Shown piece by piece: positions 47,250 through 58,600 of a DNA stretch of 64,000 bases. The position numbers and the translations under genes are program-made. Source of the stretch: Rhizodiscina lignyota (Eukaryota > Ascomycota > Dothideomycetes > Aulographales > Rhizodiscinaceae); NCBI GenBank assembly GCA_010015805.1, contig ML978135.1, forward strand, positions 558,001 to 622,000, read 5' to 3'. The notes beneath the pieces are model-generated. The model was not told the DNA's origin. It saw only the letters and a list, made by a program, of their open reading frames with translations, and did not search any database. Within the stretch, counting starts at the first letter, position 1; every line of letters starts with the position of its first letter.

Positions 47250-47405
47250 ATTTGTTGACTAACACAATCGATAGAACGTCTGCTTTGCTCGCAACTCAGT
47301 ATGCGAATGCTTCAAGAACGATATCAGTATGGATGTTTCCGTGCTAGCTAATGAATGTACTCGCCTACCAGGGCTCGCCATATGGCCATCTGCTGCACGG
47401 TTCCC

Positions 47406-47994
47406 TTACTTCACGTAGTGACTCCTCTGTAAGAGCATCCATGGCAAGCTTATTGAAGCCACAACGATAGGTCCAATAAGACCTCGATTCCATCTCGTCG
47501 TCTTGAAGTAGAGCCACTCCGCGTAGAAGTGAAAAGCAGCAATCTGTGCATCAACTAGAACTTTAGTACAAATCTCTGACAATAGCTTTCAAGGAAAGTT
47601 GGGAGTCTTACAGTAAAAGTCCACGTCGCCATATCATACCAGCTCCTCTCATTGATGTGATACGCAGCATACAGTCTCACAATACTGGTCAAGAACGTCC
47701 ATGTCCCAAAGGTCCTTCCAGACAGCGGCGTTGCAGGACTTGCGCTCTTTAGGTCGGGGCCAGAGTAGACTTGTGAGGTATAATGAAGCGTCAAATATGC
47801 TTGTACGCTGTTTCCAATTGACACGACTGCAAGCTTCAAAGATTATTAGACAAATTAAAATGGCCAGAATAGGGGTAGATAGGTACGAAACGAGGCATTA
47901 ATTAGAACAAGTAGAAAAGGAGAATACATACGAACAGCAGCCATTTTGGAAGCACGCCTCCTTGTGAAGGAAATAGAGTTGAAATTGAATCCAT
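47406..47994 (-). CDS. ERG28: ERG28, ER scaffold of the C-4 sterol demethylation complex
   Basis: Three exons: 47932..47994, 47612..47833 and 47406..47543; 140 residues. It matches Erg28 along its length: LPKWLLFLAVVSIGNSVQAY, LSGRTFGTWTFLTSIVRLYA, AYHINERSWYDMATWTF, IAAFHFYAEWLYFKTTRWN and GLIGPIVVASISLPWMLLQR. Four hydrophobic helices fit an ER membrane protein. Erg28 tethers the C-4 demethylation enzymes in ergosterol synthesis. Its gene is divergent from the 3-ketoacyl-CoA reductase gene. The first intron acceptor (GAAG) is weak but needed for the conserved WLLF-LAVVS join. Confidence 0.93.
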
Positions 47995-48239
47995 TTTAAT
48001 TCACTAAACACCCTGATGATGCTACATACAAAGTGTTGAGTACGACGATGAAGGTTTGACAGTCTCTCGGAAGCTCCGTATTTGAATTTCATACGGAGAA
48101 GGTCCAAGCTCCTTTATCCCTGCAGCTTCGCCAGCTTGCCTAGAAAAAGTGTCGCGAGACACTGCCACGCAGCTCAACGCGTCGATTCAAGCTTGCGACT
48201 CTTCTCTTCCCAAGTAAACTTCAAATTCCAGAGTTCACC
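47995..48239. promoter_or_regulatory. Divergent promoter, ERG28 and 3-ketoacyl-CoA reductase
   Basis: 245 bp between the start codons of two ER lipid-synthesis genes. The short space makes coordinated expression plausible. No canonical sterol-response element is securely recognised. Confidence 0.45.
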
Positions 48240-49307
48240 ATGGACAAGTCGGGGAATACGGGTAGCTTGGATGATTACAACTACTTCACCCATCCGGCCT
48301 TTCAGATCTTCACGGTCATCGGCCTCCTGTATATATCCACAAAGATTGCGAGCTTCGTGCAGCTAGTGGCAAGCATCTTTGTCTTGCCTGGCACATCCGT
48401 ACATTACCAACCCTTCTAAATCACCCGATATAATGCTAACATCTTACCTTAGCTCTCTAAATTCGGTCCCAAGGGAAGCTGGGTTGTCATAACCGGTGCG
48501 TCCGACGGTATTGGGAAAGAGTTCGCCCTCCAGCTTGCGCAGAAAGGCTTCAACCTCGTCCTCGTATCGCGTACAGCCTCGAAGCTCCAAGACCTTTCGA
48601 CTGAAATCAAAGACAAACATGGCGCCGAGTCCAAAGTGCTCGCCATGGACTTCTCCGCAAACCGCGATAAAGACTATGTGGCGTTGGAGAAGCTTATCAA
48701 GGACCTCGACATCGCCATTTTGATAAATAACGTGGGCCTGAGCCACGCTATACCGGTGCCGTTCTTGGAGACACCACACGAGGAGATGACGAATATCATC
48801 ATGATCAATTGTTTAGCTACGCTCAGGGTAACGCAGATCGTTGCGCCGAGCATGGTGGAGAAAGGACGGGGATTCATTCTTACAATGTCCTCGTTTGGTG
48901 GTCTGCTACCTACACCTCTCCTCGCAACATACTCTGGTAGCAAGGCTTTCCTCCAGCAATGGTCATCAGCTCTCGGCTCGGAACTCGCACCAAAGGGCGT
49001 CACCGTGCAATGCGTTCAGTCGTACCTCGTCACTTCCGCCATGTCGAAAGTGCGAAGATCCACCTCCCTCATTCCAAGCCCAAAGACATTTGTCAGGAGC
49101 GTTCTGGGCGGCATTGGTCAAAGTAGAGGTGCACAGGGGATGGCATACACGAGCACACCATTCTGGACTCATGCGTTTATGCACTGGGGCCTCGCTAATA
49201 CCGTGGGGACCATGAGCACGATGGTGGTGAATATTAACAAGAGCCTCCACGAGGGAATTAGGAAAAGAGCGCTAAGGAAGGCGGAGAGGGATGCAAAGAA
49301 ACAATGA
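48240..49307 (+). CDS. IFA38: Very-long-chain 3-ketoacyl-CoA reductase
   Basis: Two exons, 48240..48398 and 48453..49307 (donor GTACAT, acceptor TTAG, branch GCTAAC); 337 residues. A membrane helix near residues 25-50 ([20 protein letters not shown]) is followed by the NADPH-binding [20 protein letters not shown], the NNVG motif, and the catalytic Ser/Tyr/Lys in [20 protein letters not shown]. The end is basic ([14 protein letters not shown]), consistent with ER retention by a dilysine-like tail. The enzyme carries out the second step of the fatty-acid elongation cycle in the ER (yeast Ifa38). Length and layout fit the family. Confidence 0.94.
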
Positions 49308-50584
49308 GCCTGTCCAGGGCACCCTTTCAATACCTACTCTCGAATTTCTCTTTGGCACTGGATTTAATTTCGATGCTTGGTTTGGACATCTTGATTCGGT
49401 GGCAGCATCGACGGCCATGTAATATTCACGCATAATGAATGGGATGGTATGCATGATACGTGTTCACCATTCACACGGCAGCCGGGCGGAGCTCTGGGCG
49501 CATTTTCATGTAGCGAGCATGTGAAGGACATTTTACACAGTACCTTTGTCTTTCCCTGTAAATCTCGATAATTCTCCAATGGGAAAGCGCAACAAACATG
49601 GGGTGCCCCAAATCGAGATGTAACCGGCCCATGGCATCGCGTGCTTTTGTAAGACGGGAACAACTATTAAATCCCCATTAATGTATAAAAGCATGATTCG
49701 CGAGGCAATTGATGCCACCGGTTGATTTTGCTCTATCTGGTGCTTGCGGAAGGTAAAATTTTGTTCCAATCTACCCACTGCGCTGCGTCTACGGAGTAAA
49801 AGGCTAGCGAATCTATTCTACAGGCCTAACGACAGTCACTTCCTGTTCCCTTTCAATAAAGGTGGTAATGGCCTAGACTCATATATTTCTCCACGCCCAA
49901 AAATTCTATATATCAGTATTTCTTTCCAACTCTTACTTTCCTTCTGTCAACGTTGACTATAACGCTCTATCCTTCAATTCCATTCGAGATGCCCTAACCC
50001 TACCTTTACTCTCGGCCCGGCTCCTCCACTCTGCAATACGACAACGTACCACCTGACACTTATAGCCATTTATCCAGTCATACGAAGGTGGAACGCACCC
50101 CGCAAAATATCATGCAAGCCAAACGGTTAGTGCCGCTGGAACAACCAAAAGCTGCAGGACGACATCATGGATCGGTTTAGATTCCGGCCCAATGTGCGTT
50201 TGTCGTGTCATTTCCGCGTCTTCCAACGAGAATTTTTGCAGGATCGGGACGACAACCGTCCAATTGGTTGAGATGGACCTTCTGGCATGTGCAGCGATCC
50301 ATGAACAAGCTTCGGCCAAGCTTTACAATTGCAACCTCGCGGAGATGTTCGCGTGGTTCGAGCTTCCCAGTTCGGGTTTCGTGGTGAGATGTCCCGAGCA
50401 AATGAGCTCACATCTCCCGCGAACGGCGGACGCGAACGGTGAAGGAAGCTTTCGATCTACATACATGGCCCACTAGTGGAGAATATTACGAATATGGGGA
50501 AAGGCGAGGAGGTTTAAATGGAGCTCCACCGCCCCGCCTCCGTCACAATTCGGTGGACCTACCTCTCTTGATCCTTTGGCTGCC
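49308..50584. other. Upstream region of the alpha-galactosidase gene
   Basis: 1.28 kb with no supported gene. A CreA-type site (GCGGGG on the minus strand, 50532-50537) lies about 50 bp above the GH27 start codon, which would fit carbon catabolite repression; single matches of this kind are frequent by chance. Confidence 0.4.
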
Positions 50585-52321
50585 ATGATGAAGCTGCTGA
50601 GATCGTTGCAATTGGTTGCTCTGACGAGCTTCGCGAGCGCGTATATCACCAAAGATGGGAAGGTTATAATACCTGGGGCGTCTAGTTTCAACGGTTTAAA
50701 CCTCGTACCGCAAATGGGATGGGATAATTGGTATTGATAGCGCAGAGCTTAATATCTCGAGCTGATATTGACATTGGACATAGGAATGCATTCGGATGCA
50801 GCATAAACGAGACTCTGGTGCTCAATACAGCCCAGAAAATGGTCGACTTTGGCCTCCGCGATCTCGGCTACAACTACGTCGTCCTCGATGATTGCTGGTC
50901 TGAAGGACGAAACTCGAGTGGATATCTAGTCCCCAACCAGAAGACTTTCCCACATGTACGTCATATCCTCGGTATTTTCTGTGATCGAGTACACGCGGTT
51001 GACATAGGTCGTTACAGGGCATGAAATATGTCGCCGACAAGGTTCACGACCTGAATATGAAATTCGGCATGTACTCCTCGGCTGGTATCTACACTTGCGG
51101 CAAATATCCAGGCTCCCTTGGCTATGAACAGAAAGATGCAGACGTTTGGGCAAGCTGGGGTGTCGACTACCTAAAGTACGACAACTGCTACAATCAGGGC
51201 CAGTCTGGTACCCCGAAACTCTCCTTCGACAGATACAATGTCATGTCACAAGCATTGAACAAGACGGGCAGGAAGATTCTCTATTCATTGTGCAACTGGG
51301 GCGATGGTAAACTCCTCGTGACTCGAGCTGTTGGTGTCTGAGCACTTACTGAGATCTCCTCAAAGATAATCCTTTTGATTGGGCATACACCATTTCGAAC
51401 AGCTATCGTATGAGCGGCGATATTTACGACAGTTTTGATCGTCCAGATTCCCGATGCCCATGCACTGAGGCGATCGGATGCTCCTGGCCGGGATTCCACT
51501 GCTCAGTAATGAATATCTTGAACAAGATGGCAGCAATTCAATCACGCTCACAGCCTGGCGCCTTCAATGACATGGATATGCTCGAGGTCGGCAATGGCGG
51601 ACAAAGCGGTGCGTTCTCGAGTCTTGCCCAACTTCTAATTCAGAATCGTGCATGGGTGCTTACACATATCGCAGACGATGAATACAAAGTGCACTTCTCG
51701 ATGTGGGCCATGAATTCCTCTCCGCTTCTCATGGGCACAAATGTCTTGACGCTCACGCCCGCGAACCTGGCGATTTACTCCAACCCAGCAGTCATTGCGC
51801 TCAACCAGGACCCTTCCGGTAGCGTTGGCATCCGCAAGTGGCGCACAATCACAAAGGATGGCGGCGAAATTGCTTTGTGGACGCGTGAGATGAACAACAG
51901 CGATACCGTCATCGCTCTCATCAACGCGGCAAACAGCACCATGACGTTGACTGCAACAGCGGCAGACATTTTCTTGGACCAGAGCACAGCCGGAAGTTTC
52001 GCGCCCGCGCCTGAGCTCTCGGAGTCATGGGATGTGTACGATCTCTGGGGCAACAGAATGTCGAATGATGAAGCTGCGACTGTCTTGAACGGTACGGCTC
52101 CGACAATCGAGGCGACTAGCAACAGTACGACGAGGTATAATGCTACCGCGTTGAGCTATGCCGATGGCCTGAATGCCAATAATACGGCGCTGTTAGGCAC
52201 CAAGGTTGGAACAATGGCACCGCATGGAAGCTGGAGTGCGAAACTTGATCGCCACAGTATTGGACTGTTTAGGTTGCGGCAGGCTTCGAATAACTCAAAG
52301 AGGAAGAGAGACGAGCTATGA
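50585..52321 (+). CDS. Secreted GH27 alpha-galactosidase
   Basis: Four exons: 50585..50730, 50784..50955, 51018..51306 and 51366..52321; 520 residues. A signal peptide covers about residues 1-19 (ends SFASA). The (beta/alpha)8 barrel starts [33 protein letters not shown] is the second conserved block, the nucleophile Asp is in [13 protein letters not shown], and the acid/base Asp is in [18 protein letters not shown]. The C-terminal beta-sandwich region is rich in N-glycosylation sites. It releases terminal alpha-galactose from oligosaccharides and galactomannan. The start could also be the second Met (50588). The galactose made would feed GAL7, located 3.3 kb upstream. Confidence 0.95.
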
Positions 52322-53266
52322 ATATAGTTCATTCGGATATCATAAGGTCTTTGAAATGTAAATATCCTTGAAGGGAGAAAGATATAAATGAATCGGTCGC
52401 TTAACAAACGCTCTCTGCGAGATGGCTAATCCTAGCCTGATATCGCGTGTTTTGCATATTTATATAAAATTCAAACTTGCAGCTAATGGATTTCGAAAAG
52501 GTAGAATGGCTCGGCGGTTACGCCCTGGAGCATTCTTCCTCCTGAACACCTCCAGCTATACCGGATATAGTTGGGGCTGTTAGGTCTGGGGAATAGGTTC
52601 GACTCCCGCCGGGATCAAACCTATTCTTTTGCCCTTTTTTTGTCTTTTTTTTTAAAATAAAAAAAGAAACCCTTTGAAATCCGATATACAAGACTCAATC
52701 TTACCTCTAACTCCCAAACTGATATGGTTTGGGCAGTTGGGCCAATTAGAGCTCGACTGCTCGAGCATTGCACGGTCGACAGATTCGAGGCCTAAGGAGC
52801 CTCAACGCCCCTCAAAGTGTCTGTTTCCTCTCTCTTTTTTCTTCTCTTCTCAAAATTAATCTGCTTATTTTTAAGGCGCACGTTGCTCTGAGCTGGAAAG
52901 TTGGTCATAGCTTCGAATTGGAAGGGTTGAGTGCTTGGGTGAATGACTGAGAGGGCCCGCTCCGAGGACGAAGTCCAACGAGCCTTGATGCCATTGCCTT
53001 AACAATCCCCTGACGTTTAAGACTCTATCCAGAAGCCGTGAACACTCTGCAAGGAGAGAAATGGCGGGATATCACGAAAGAGTCTCAAGTTCGACCTGCT
53101 CCGAGAACCCCGCCGACAGTAGACGAAGTCATCCGAGGTCGGCGGTCCGTAGAGATCCTCGACTATATAGAATGCTTCCGTTAATAATAATCTATGATGC
53201 TATATTCGTTATTAAAGGTTCTTAGCTGAAACTAAAAATCTGCTTGAGATCTCAAGGATTTTGACG
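52322..53266. other. Intergenic interval with a Pol III-like element
   Basis: About 945 bp. The first part holds the element described at 52507-52653; the rest (52660-53266) has no recognised gene. AT-rich runs occur at 52625-52672 and 53180-53220. Confidence 0.45.
52507..52653 (+). other. Pol III-type element, possibly a tRNA-derived SINE or small RNA
   Basis: TGGCTCGGCGG at 52507-52517 fits the tRNA A box, and GGTTCGACTCC at 52596-52606 is a perfect B box. Two oligo-T runs follow (52635-52641 and 52645-52653), as expected for a Pol III terminator. A 6-bp stem CTGGAG/CTCCAG lies between. The ends do not pair as an acceptor stem, so this is not a working tRNA. A tRNA-derived SINE, a tRNA pseudogene or another small Pol III RNA are options. 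Confidence 0.4.
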
Positions 53267-54981
53267 ATGGCTCAGCAACATGAACAGGTAAGGCTTCCGC
53301 TGCTTGATTCCTATTGGTACAAGCGAACTAATAGACAGGCAGACTCGAACCGAAACGGATGCGTTTGGCCCAATTGAAGTATCAAATCCCAAGACCCAAT
53401 TCTCAATCTCTCTCTGATGGAGTCTTCGCACAATCTAGGTCCCGGCTGACAAGTATTGGGGAGCTCAAACCCAGCGGTTGGTACTCATATCTCTCCAAAG
53501 CAATCAAGCAAGCAGTCATTGATCAACCAGGTCTCAGATCATTACAAAATTTTCGCATCAACCAGCCCCATGATCGCATGCCACCCTCATTAATCCGAGC
53601 GTGGGGAATCCTCAAGGGTGCGGCTGCCCACGTCAATGTTGAGCACAAGGTATTAGGTAGCAATCTCTCATTTCGACGTAACGGCCACGTTGGACTGAGT
53701 TCGAGCAGATCCTAGACTTGGTGAAGCGATCCAGAAGGCAGCCGCAGAAGTAGCTTCCCTAGATTTGATAGATCATTTCCCGCTCGTAGTATGGCAAACC
53801 GGCTCCGGGACGCAGACGAACATGAACTCGAACGAGGTCATATCGAACCGGGCGAACGAAATCCTTGGTTCTCAGCTTGGCACCAAGAGTCCAGTGCATC
53901 CGAACGATCATGTAAATCTCTCTGGCTCATCCAATGATGGCATGGCCACGGCGATGCATATTTCCGCAGTTCTGGATGTGGAAGACCTAGTACTTCCTGC
54001 CCTGAAGAGCCTTCGGAGCGCCATGGAGAAGAAGACGAAGCAATTCGATCATATTATCAAGATCGGGAGGACGCATCTTCAGGATGCCGTCCCGTTATCT
54101 TTAGGGCAAGAGTTCTCCGGGTTCGCGAAACAGCTAGAATATGGACAAGGACGTGTAGAGCAAGCACTCGAAGGCCTCCGCTCTTTGGCCATGGGAGGTA
54201 CAGCTACTGGGTCCGGACTGAATACCTATGAGGGATTCCATGCTGCCTTCGCCAAGCGCGTTAGTGAGGTGACGGGGAAGCACTTCGTTGCAGCGGAGAA
54301 CCTATTCGAGGCTATATCGGCAAACGATGCAATCGTTCATGCATCCGGCGCTCTAAACACTTTAGCGTGCTCTTTGTTTAAAATAGCCCAAGACATCCGG
54401 TTCGAAGGCTGTGGGCCTAGATGTGGTTTGGGGGAGCTCGTTCTTCCAGAAAACGAGCCAGGTTCTTCATTCATGCCAGGGAAAGTCAATCCAACACAAT
54501 GCGAGTCGATGACTATGATTTGTGCAAAGGTGATCGGGAATCACACGGCTATCACCATCGGAGGTTTGAGCGGGCAATTCCAACTCAATGCTTTCAAACC
54601 GCTCTTGATATCGGACTTCCTGCATTCGGTGCGACTCCTCAGCGACGGTATGCGGAGCTTCGAGGTCAATCTTCTTGAAGGGCTTCAGGCAGACGAGAAG
54701 CGTATCAAATATCTTCTAGACCAAAGGTATGTCGCTGTTTGCTTGCTCTGCTTCGAAAAGAAGGAGTATCTGATCAGTTTTGCAGTCTCATGCTCGTAAC
54801 GTGCCTTAGCGGAACCATTGGATACGACGTAGCGTCCAAGGTCGCGAAGAATGCGCATAAGAAGGGAACAACGCTGAGAGAATCTGCCATCGAGCTGAAC
54901 GCGCTTAGTGGCGAGAAATTCGACGAGCTCGTCAGACCAGAGTTGATGATTGCACCATCGAAACTTCCGGGGGCGGCGTAA
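53267..54981 (+). CDS. Class II fumarate hydratase without targeting peptide
   Basis: Six exons: 53267..53287, 53343..53378, 53439..53476, 53538..53656, 53709..54726 and 54786..54981; 475 residues. Joins follow family blocks: [78 protein letters not shown]. Catalytic elements are [12 protein letters not shown] and the signature [15 protein letters not shown]. It converts fumarate and malate. The start MAQQHEQTRTE leads directly into the enzyme core, so no mitochondrial presequence is visible. The usually very conserved SQSSND(T/S)FPTAMHI block reads [15 protein letters not shown]. These points suggest a cytosolic paralogue with an altered active-site border, though an upstream alternative exon cannot be excluded. 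Confidence 0.9.
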
Positions 54982-55601
54982 AGTTGATTTAGTGTGTTAT
55001 CTGTAGTATATTAGAGACACGAATCGGCACGAACAATGTCATTTCATTTCCAATTGGGTAGAGCATGAAATACTTTGATGGAGAAACGCATTAGTCGCTG
55101 TTTAACTCCATTGAGGTGTGCAGTTTGCCATGGCTTTGGTGAGTTTGTATATAGGAAAGCGCAAAATTCAATCAGTAGAAAGAAGAATTCAAGACATTAC
55201 CATGGGATAGGGCTACCTTATCGTACAAATTTTGCTTACAGCGGTATTGTATTCTCAGATGATACCTACAGTAGACGTTCACATCTTGATAGCTTAAGAG
55301 TCTCTTCTGACCTGCTCTAAATCCACTGGCGTTCTGGTCTGCTGAGCTATCGGCTGCTTTCAAGCTGTATAGGCTTCAATTGCAATACTTCGTGGAGTTC
55401 GAGAAACAGGGTAGAGCGGTATGGGAGAGCGGCCCCTTGTAATATAGCCTCTCTCCTATTGCGGGCTAGCCTGGGGTGTGCCTTGGATGTGGCGCTCGCA
55501 CGCGCGCCTGATGCACGGTGATCGCAAGCCGCATTATCCAGATCGCGAACTTTCGGCGTCGCGTCGTTTGAAGAAGACGAGGAAGACAAAGACGACTTTC
55601 A
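54982..55601. other. Intergenic interval
   Basis: About 620 bp between the fumarase stop and the HOS3 leader. No coding or structural element is recognised. Confidence 0.4.
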
Positions 55602-55651
55602 ATGCTATCGAAAGAATGACCGCGGAGCAAGCAGACATCCACCCACAATGA
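55602..55651 (+). promoter_or_regulatory. Two chained upstream ORFs in the HOS3 leader
   Basis: uORF1 runs from ATG 55602 to TGA 55617-55619 (MLSKE). uORF2 starts at ATG 55616, overlapping that stop as ATGA, and ends at TGA 55649-55651, which overlaps the HOS3 start codon at 55648 again as ATGA (11 residues, MTAEQADIHPQ). If transcribed, ribosomes would have to leak past or re-start to reach HOS3. The arrangement is directly visible; its effect is an inference. Confidence 0.7.
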
Positions 55652-58600
55652 ACGGAGACCCCCTTGCAGCTGCAGCTGCAGCTACACGTCGCCCAGCGAC
55701 AAACGGCGTAAACAACAATGACGACACTCTGAGTGACTCTCTCAGAAACCTGTCACTCAATGGCCCCGCAGTCACAAATGGCGCCCGTCGAAATAGCGAC
55801 CGATATGCTTCTCTCTCCTCACAATCCCCTTCTACTACGCGACCGAGCGCTCTTCGCCGCAGCTCCAGTGCCCTGAGTGTAGACCGACGCTCTGCATCCC
55901 CTGCTTTGACCAGGAAAACATCAACGTCGTCGTTGCGCAACGGCGACTCTTCAGGAACACCACTTCGCAGCTCGTCGAGGAGGTCTTCGGCGCATTTCCT
56001 CTCTTCTCCCACATTTGGAGGAAGGTCGCCTCTTGCGCCGCAGATGGAGGAGGCACTGCCGCCTCCACCAACGGCGGCATCAATTGCTGCAGATCACTTT
56101 CGTAAAGAGCTGGACTTGCATGGTACGGACACATCCAAAGTCAACACCGTGGTCATACTTCACGATGCGTGTTATGGTCACCGCTATTCGCGCCCCAAGA
56201 CGAGCAAGAGCACTCTGAGCATGATTGTTGAGCGTCCGGAGAGGATACATGCAGGCATACTAGGAATCACATCGGCGTATATAAGGCTAGGAGAGAGACA
56301 TGCTGAAGGCCAAAACCCGCCACATCCACGCAAAGAACCAAATCCAGCTCTTCCGTTCAAGATCAAGAGGACCTCACGTTCAATGCCAGTCACCTCTCCG
56401 GTGGTCACAAATGTCCATGGAACGGCTTGGATGAGCGAATTGAAGACTATGTGCGAATCTGCGGGACAGAAGCTCGCAACAACAGGAAAAGAGCTGGTCA
56501 GACCGGATGCAGGTGCTAGGGGTGCCAGCGCAGGGAAGGCAAAGTTGCACGAAGGTGATCTATATCTCTGCTCAGAGTCGCTCGACGCGTTTCAAGGAGC
56601 ATTGGGTGGCGTATGCGATGGTATCGATGCCGTATTTGAGGGTGTCAAGTCAGGCCAGGGACCTTCGAGTGCTTTCGTATGCATTCGCCCTCCAGGCCAC
56701 CACTGCTCTGCAGATTTTCCATCGGGTTTCTGCTGGCTCAACAACGTCCATGTTGGCATCGAGTATGCAACGCAGACCCACGGCTTGACACACGCAGCGA
56801 TCATCGACTTTGATCTCCATCATGGAGATGGCTCCCAAGCGATTACGTGGCGTCACAATGCCAAGGTGGCCAAAATGCCGGCTAAAACGCCAGCGAGCAA
56901 GAAGACTGCCATTGGATACTTTAGCCTTCATGACATCAACTCGTATCCGTGCGAAGAAGGGGAGGACGAGAAAGTGCAGAACGCAAGCTTGTGCATTGAG
57001 AACGCTCATGGTCAAAGTATTTGGAATGTGCACCTTCAGCCATGGAAGACTGAGACGGAATTCTGGCAATTGTACGAATCGCGGTATACAATTCTGCTGG
57101 ACAAAGCACGAAACTTCCTCCGAGCGCATACGCAACGATTGCGGAGTGCGCCAAACCTCCCTCAGTCCAAAGCGGCTATATTCCTCTCGGCAGGCTTCGA
57201 CGCAAGTGAATGGGAAAGCCAAGGCATGCAGAGACACAAGGTCAATGTGCCCACCGAATTTTATGCCCGTTTAACTGCCGACGTTGTGAAGCTGTCTAAA
57301 GAAGAAGACCTTGCGGTGGACGGCCGCATCATCAGTGTCCTAGAAGGCGGCTACAGTGACCGAGCGCTTACAAGCGGTGTCCTGAGTCATTTAGCTGGTC
57401 TTTGTGAAGGCCAGACAGCACTGGAAGATGAGAAGCGGATGCAGAATGGGCTAGCTTGGGACATGGGAAAGCAGATGGCTGCTCTCGCTCTTGGAACGAT
57501 CGATGTCAAGATGGAGGATGAAGATGAGATGCCAACCTCCAAGGTCCAAAAGACATACAGCTATAAGCCAGAATGGTGGCATATAAGCTCCCTCTCCGAA
57601 CTCGAACTACTCTCCAACCCAGCCCCGCCTCAGCCGCCAAAGAAGCCAGCCAGGACTGGAGCACCCCCGACGTATTCTTCACCAACTCAGTCATTCACCG
57701 CGAAAGTTGTTGATCCAACAAAGATTCGCACATCCTCCGGACGCTATGCCTCTTCAACATCTCCCTCTCGGATGCCTACCCCACCACCACCTGATGTCGA
57801 CTGGGCTACTGCGGCTTTCGAACTTCACAAATTGTTGGTTCCTACCGATCGCGAAACGAAAAGCTGCAAGCCAGAGCACTTATCGGAGACTCGCGCAAAG
57901 AAGGATCGTCAATCTGTGATTGGTCCTACCCAGCCTCAGCCTCTATCTACCGCTCTCAACGCAGGTGGTCGTCAGCTTCGAGATCGCAAAGCGCGCGCGC
58001 CAAACTATGCTGATCCTCAGTCGGACAACGAATCTGTGACTTCGAGGCGCTCAGTTTCACACTCTGATCGAAGAAGAACGATCGCAGAGTTCCCACTTGT
58101 GCCCAGTGAGGAGAACATCCATCCTGGTGGTCGACGACTAAGCGTCGCATCAAACGTAAGTGGTGTCAGCGGCGTCGCGCCGAGTGTTGCGGCATCCAGA
58201 AAGCCCGCACTTTCAAAGCCCGCAGGTGCTGGCGTACAGGTCAAAAAGACTCGTGGGAAGCCTGACAGCACCACTACCGGTGCCCCGCCAGTCCCAAGGG
58301 TCCCATCTGCATTCGGTGGAAGCAGAGCCAAGCCAGCAAGTACAGCAGCTGGAGCCCAGAGAAAAATCTCACCTAATGATGCCGGCTCAGACGATGCCAT
58401 GAATGCATTAACGAGCGGGATTCAACGCATCAAGATCAAGGTTCCAACAGAAGAAGAGCGCGCCGCGAAGGAGGCCAAGAGAGCTGCGGATGAAGCAGAA
58501 AAGAAGAAGGCCACTACTGCAGCAAGGGCGGGAGCAAAGAAAACGCCTGCTCCTCGCGCTGCAAAGGTGCCGGCTTCAAAGAAATCTGCTGCATTATCGA

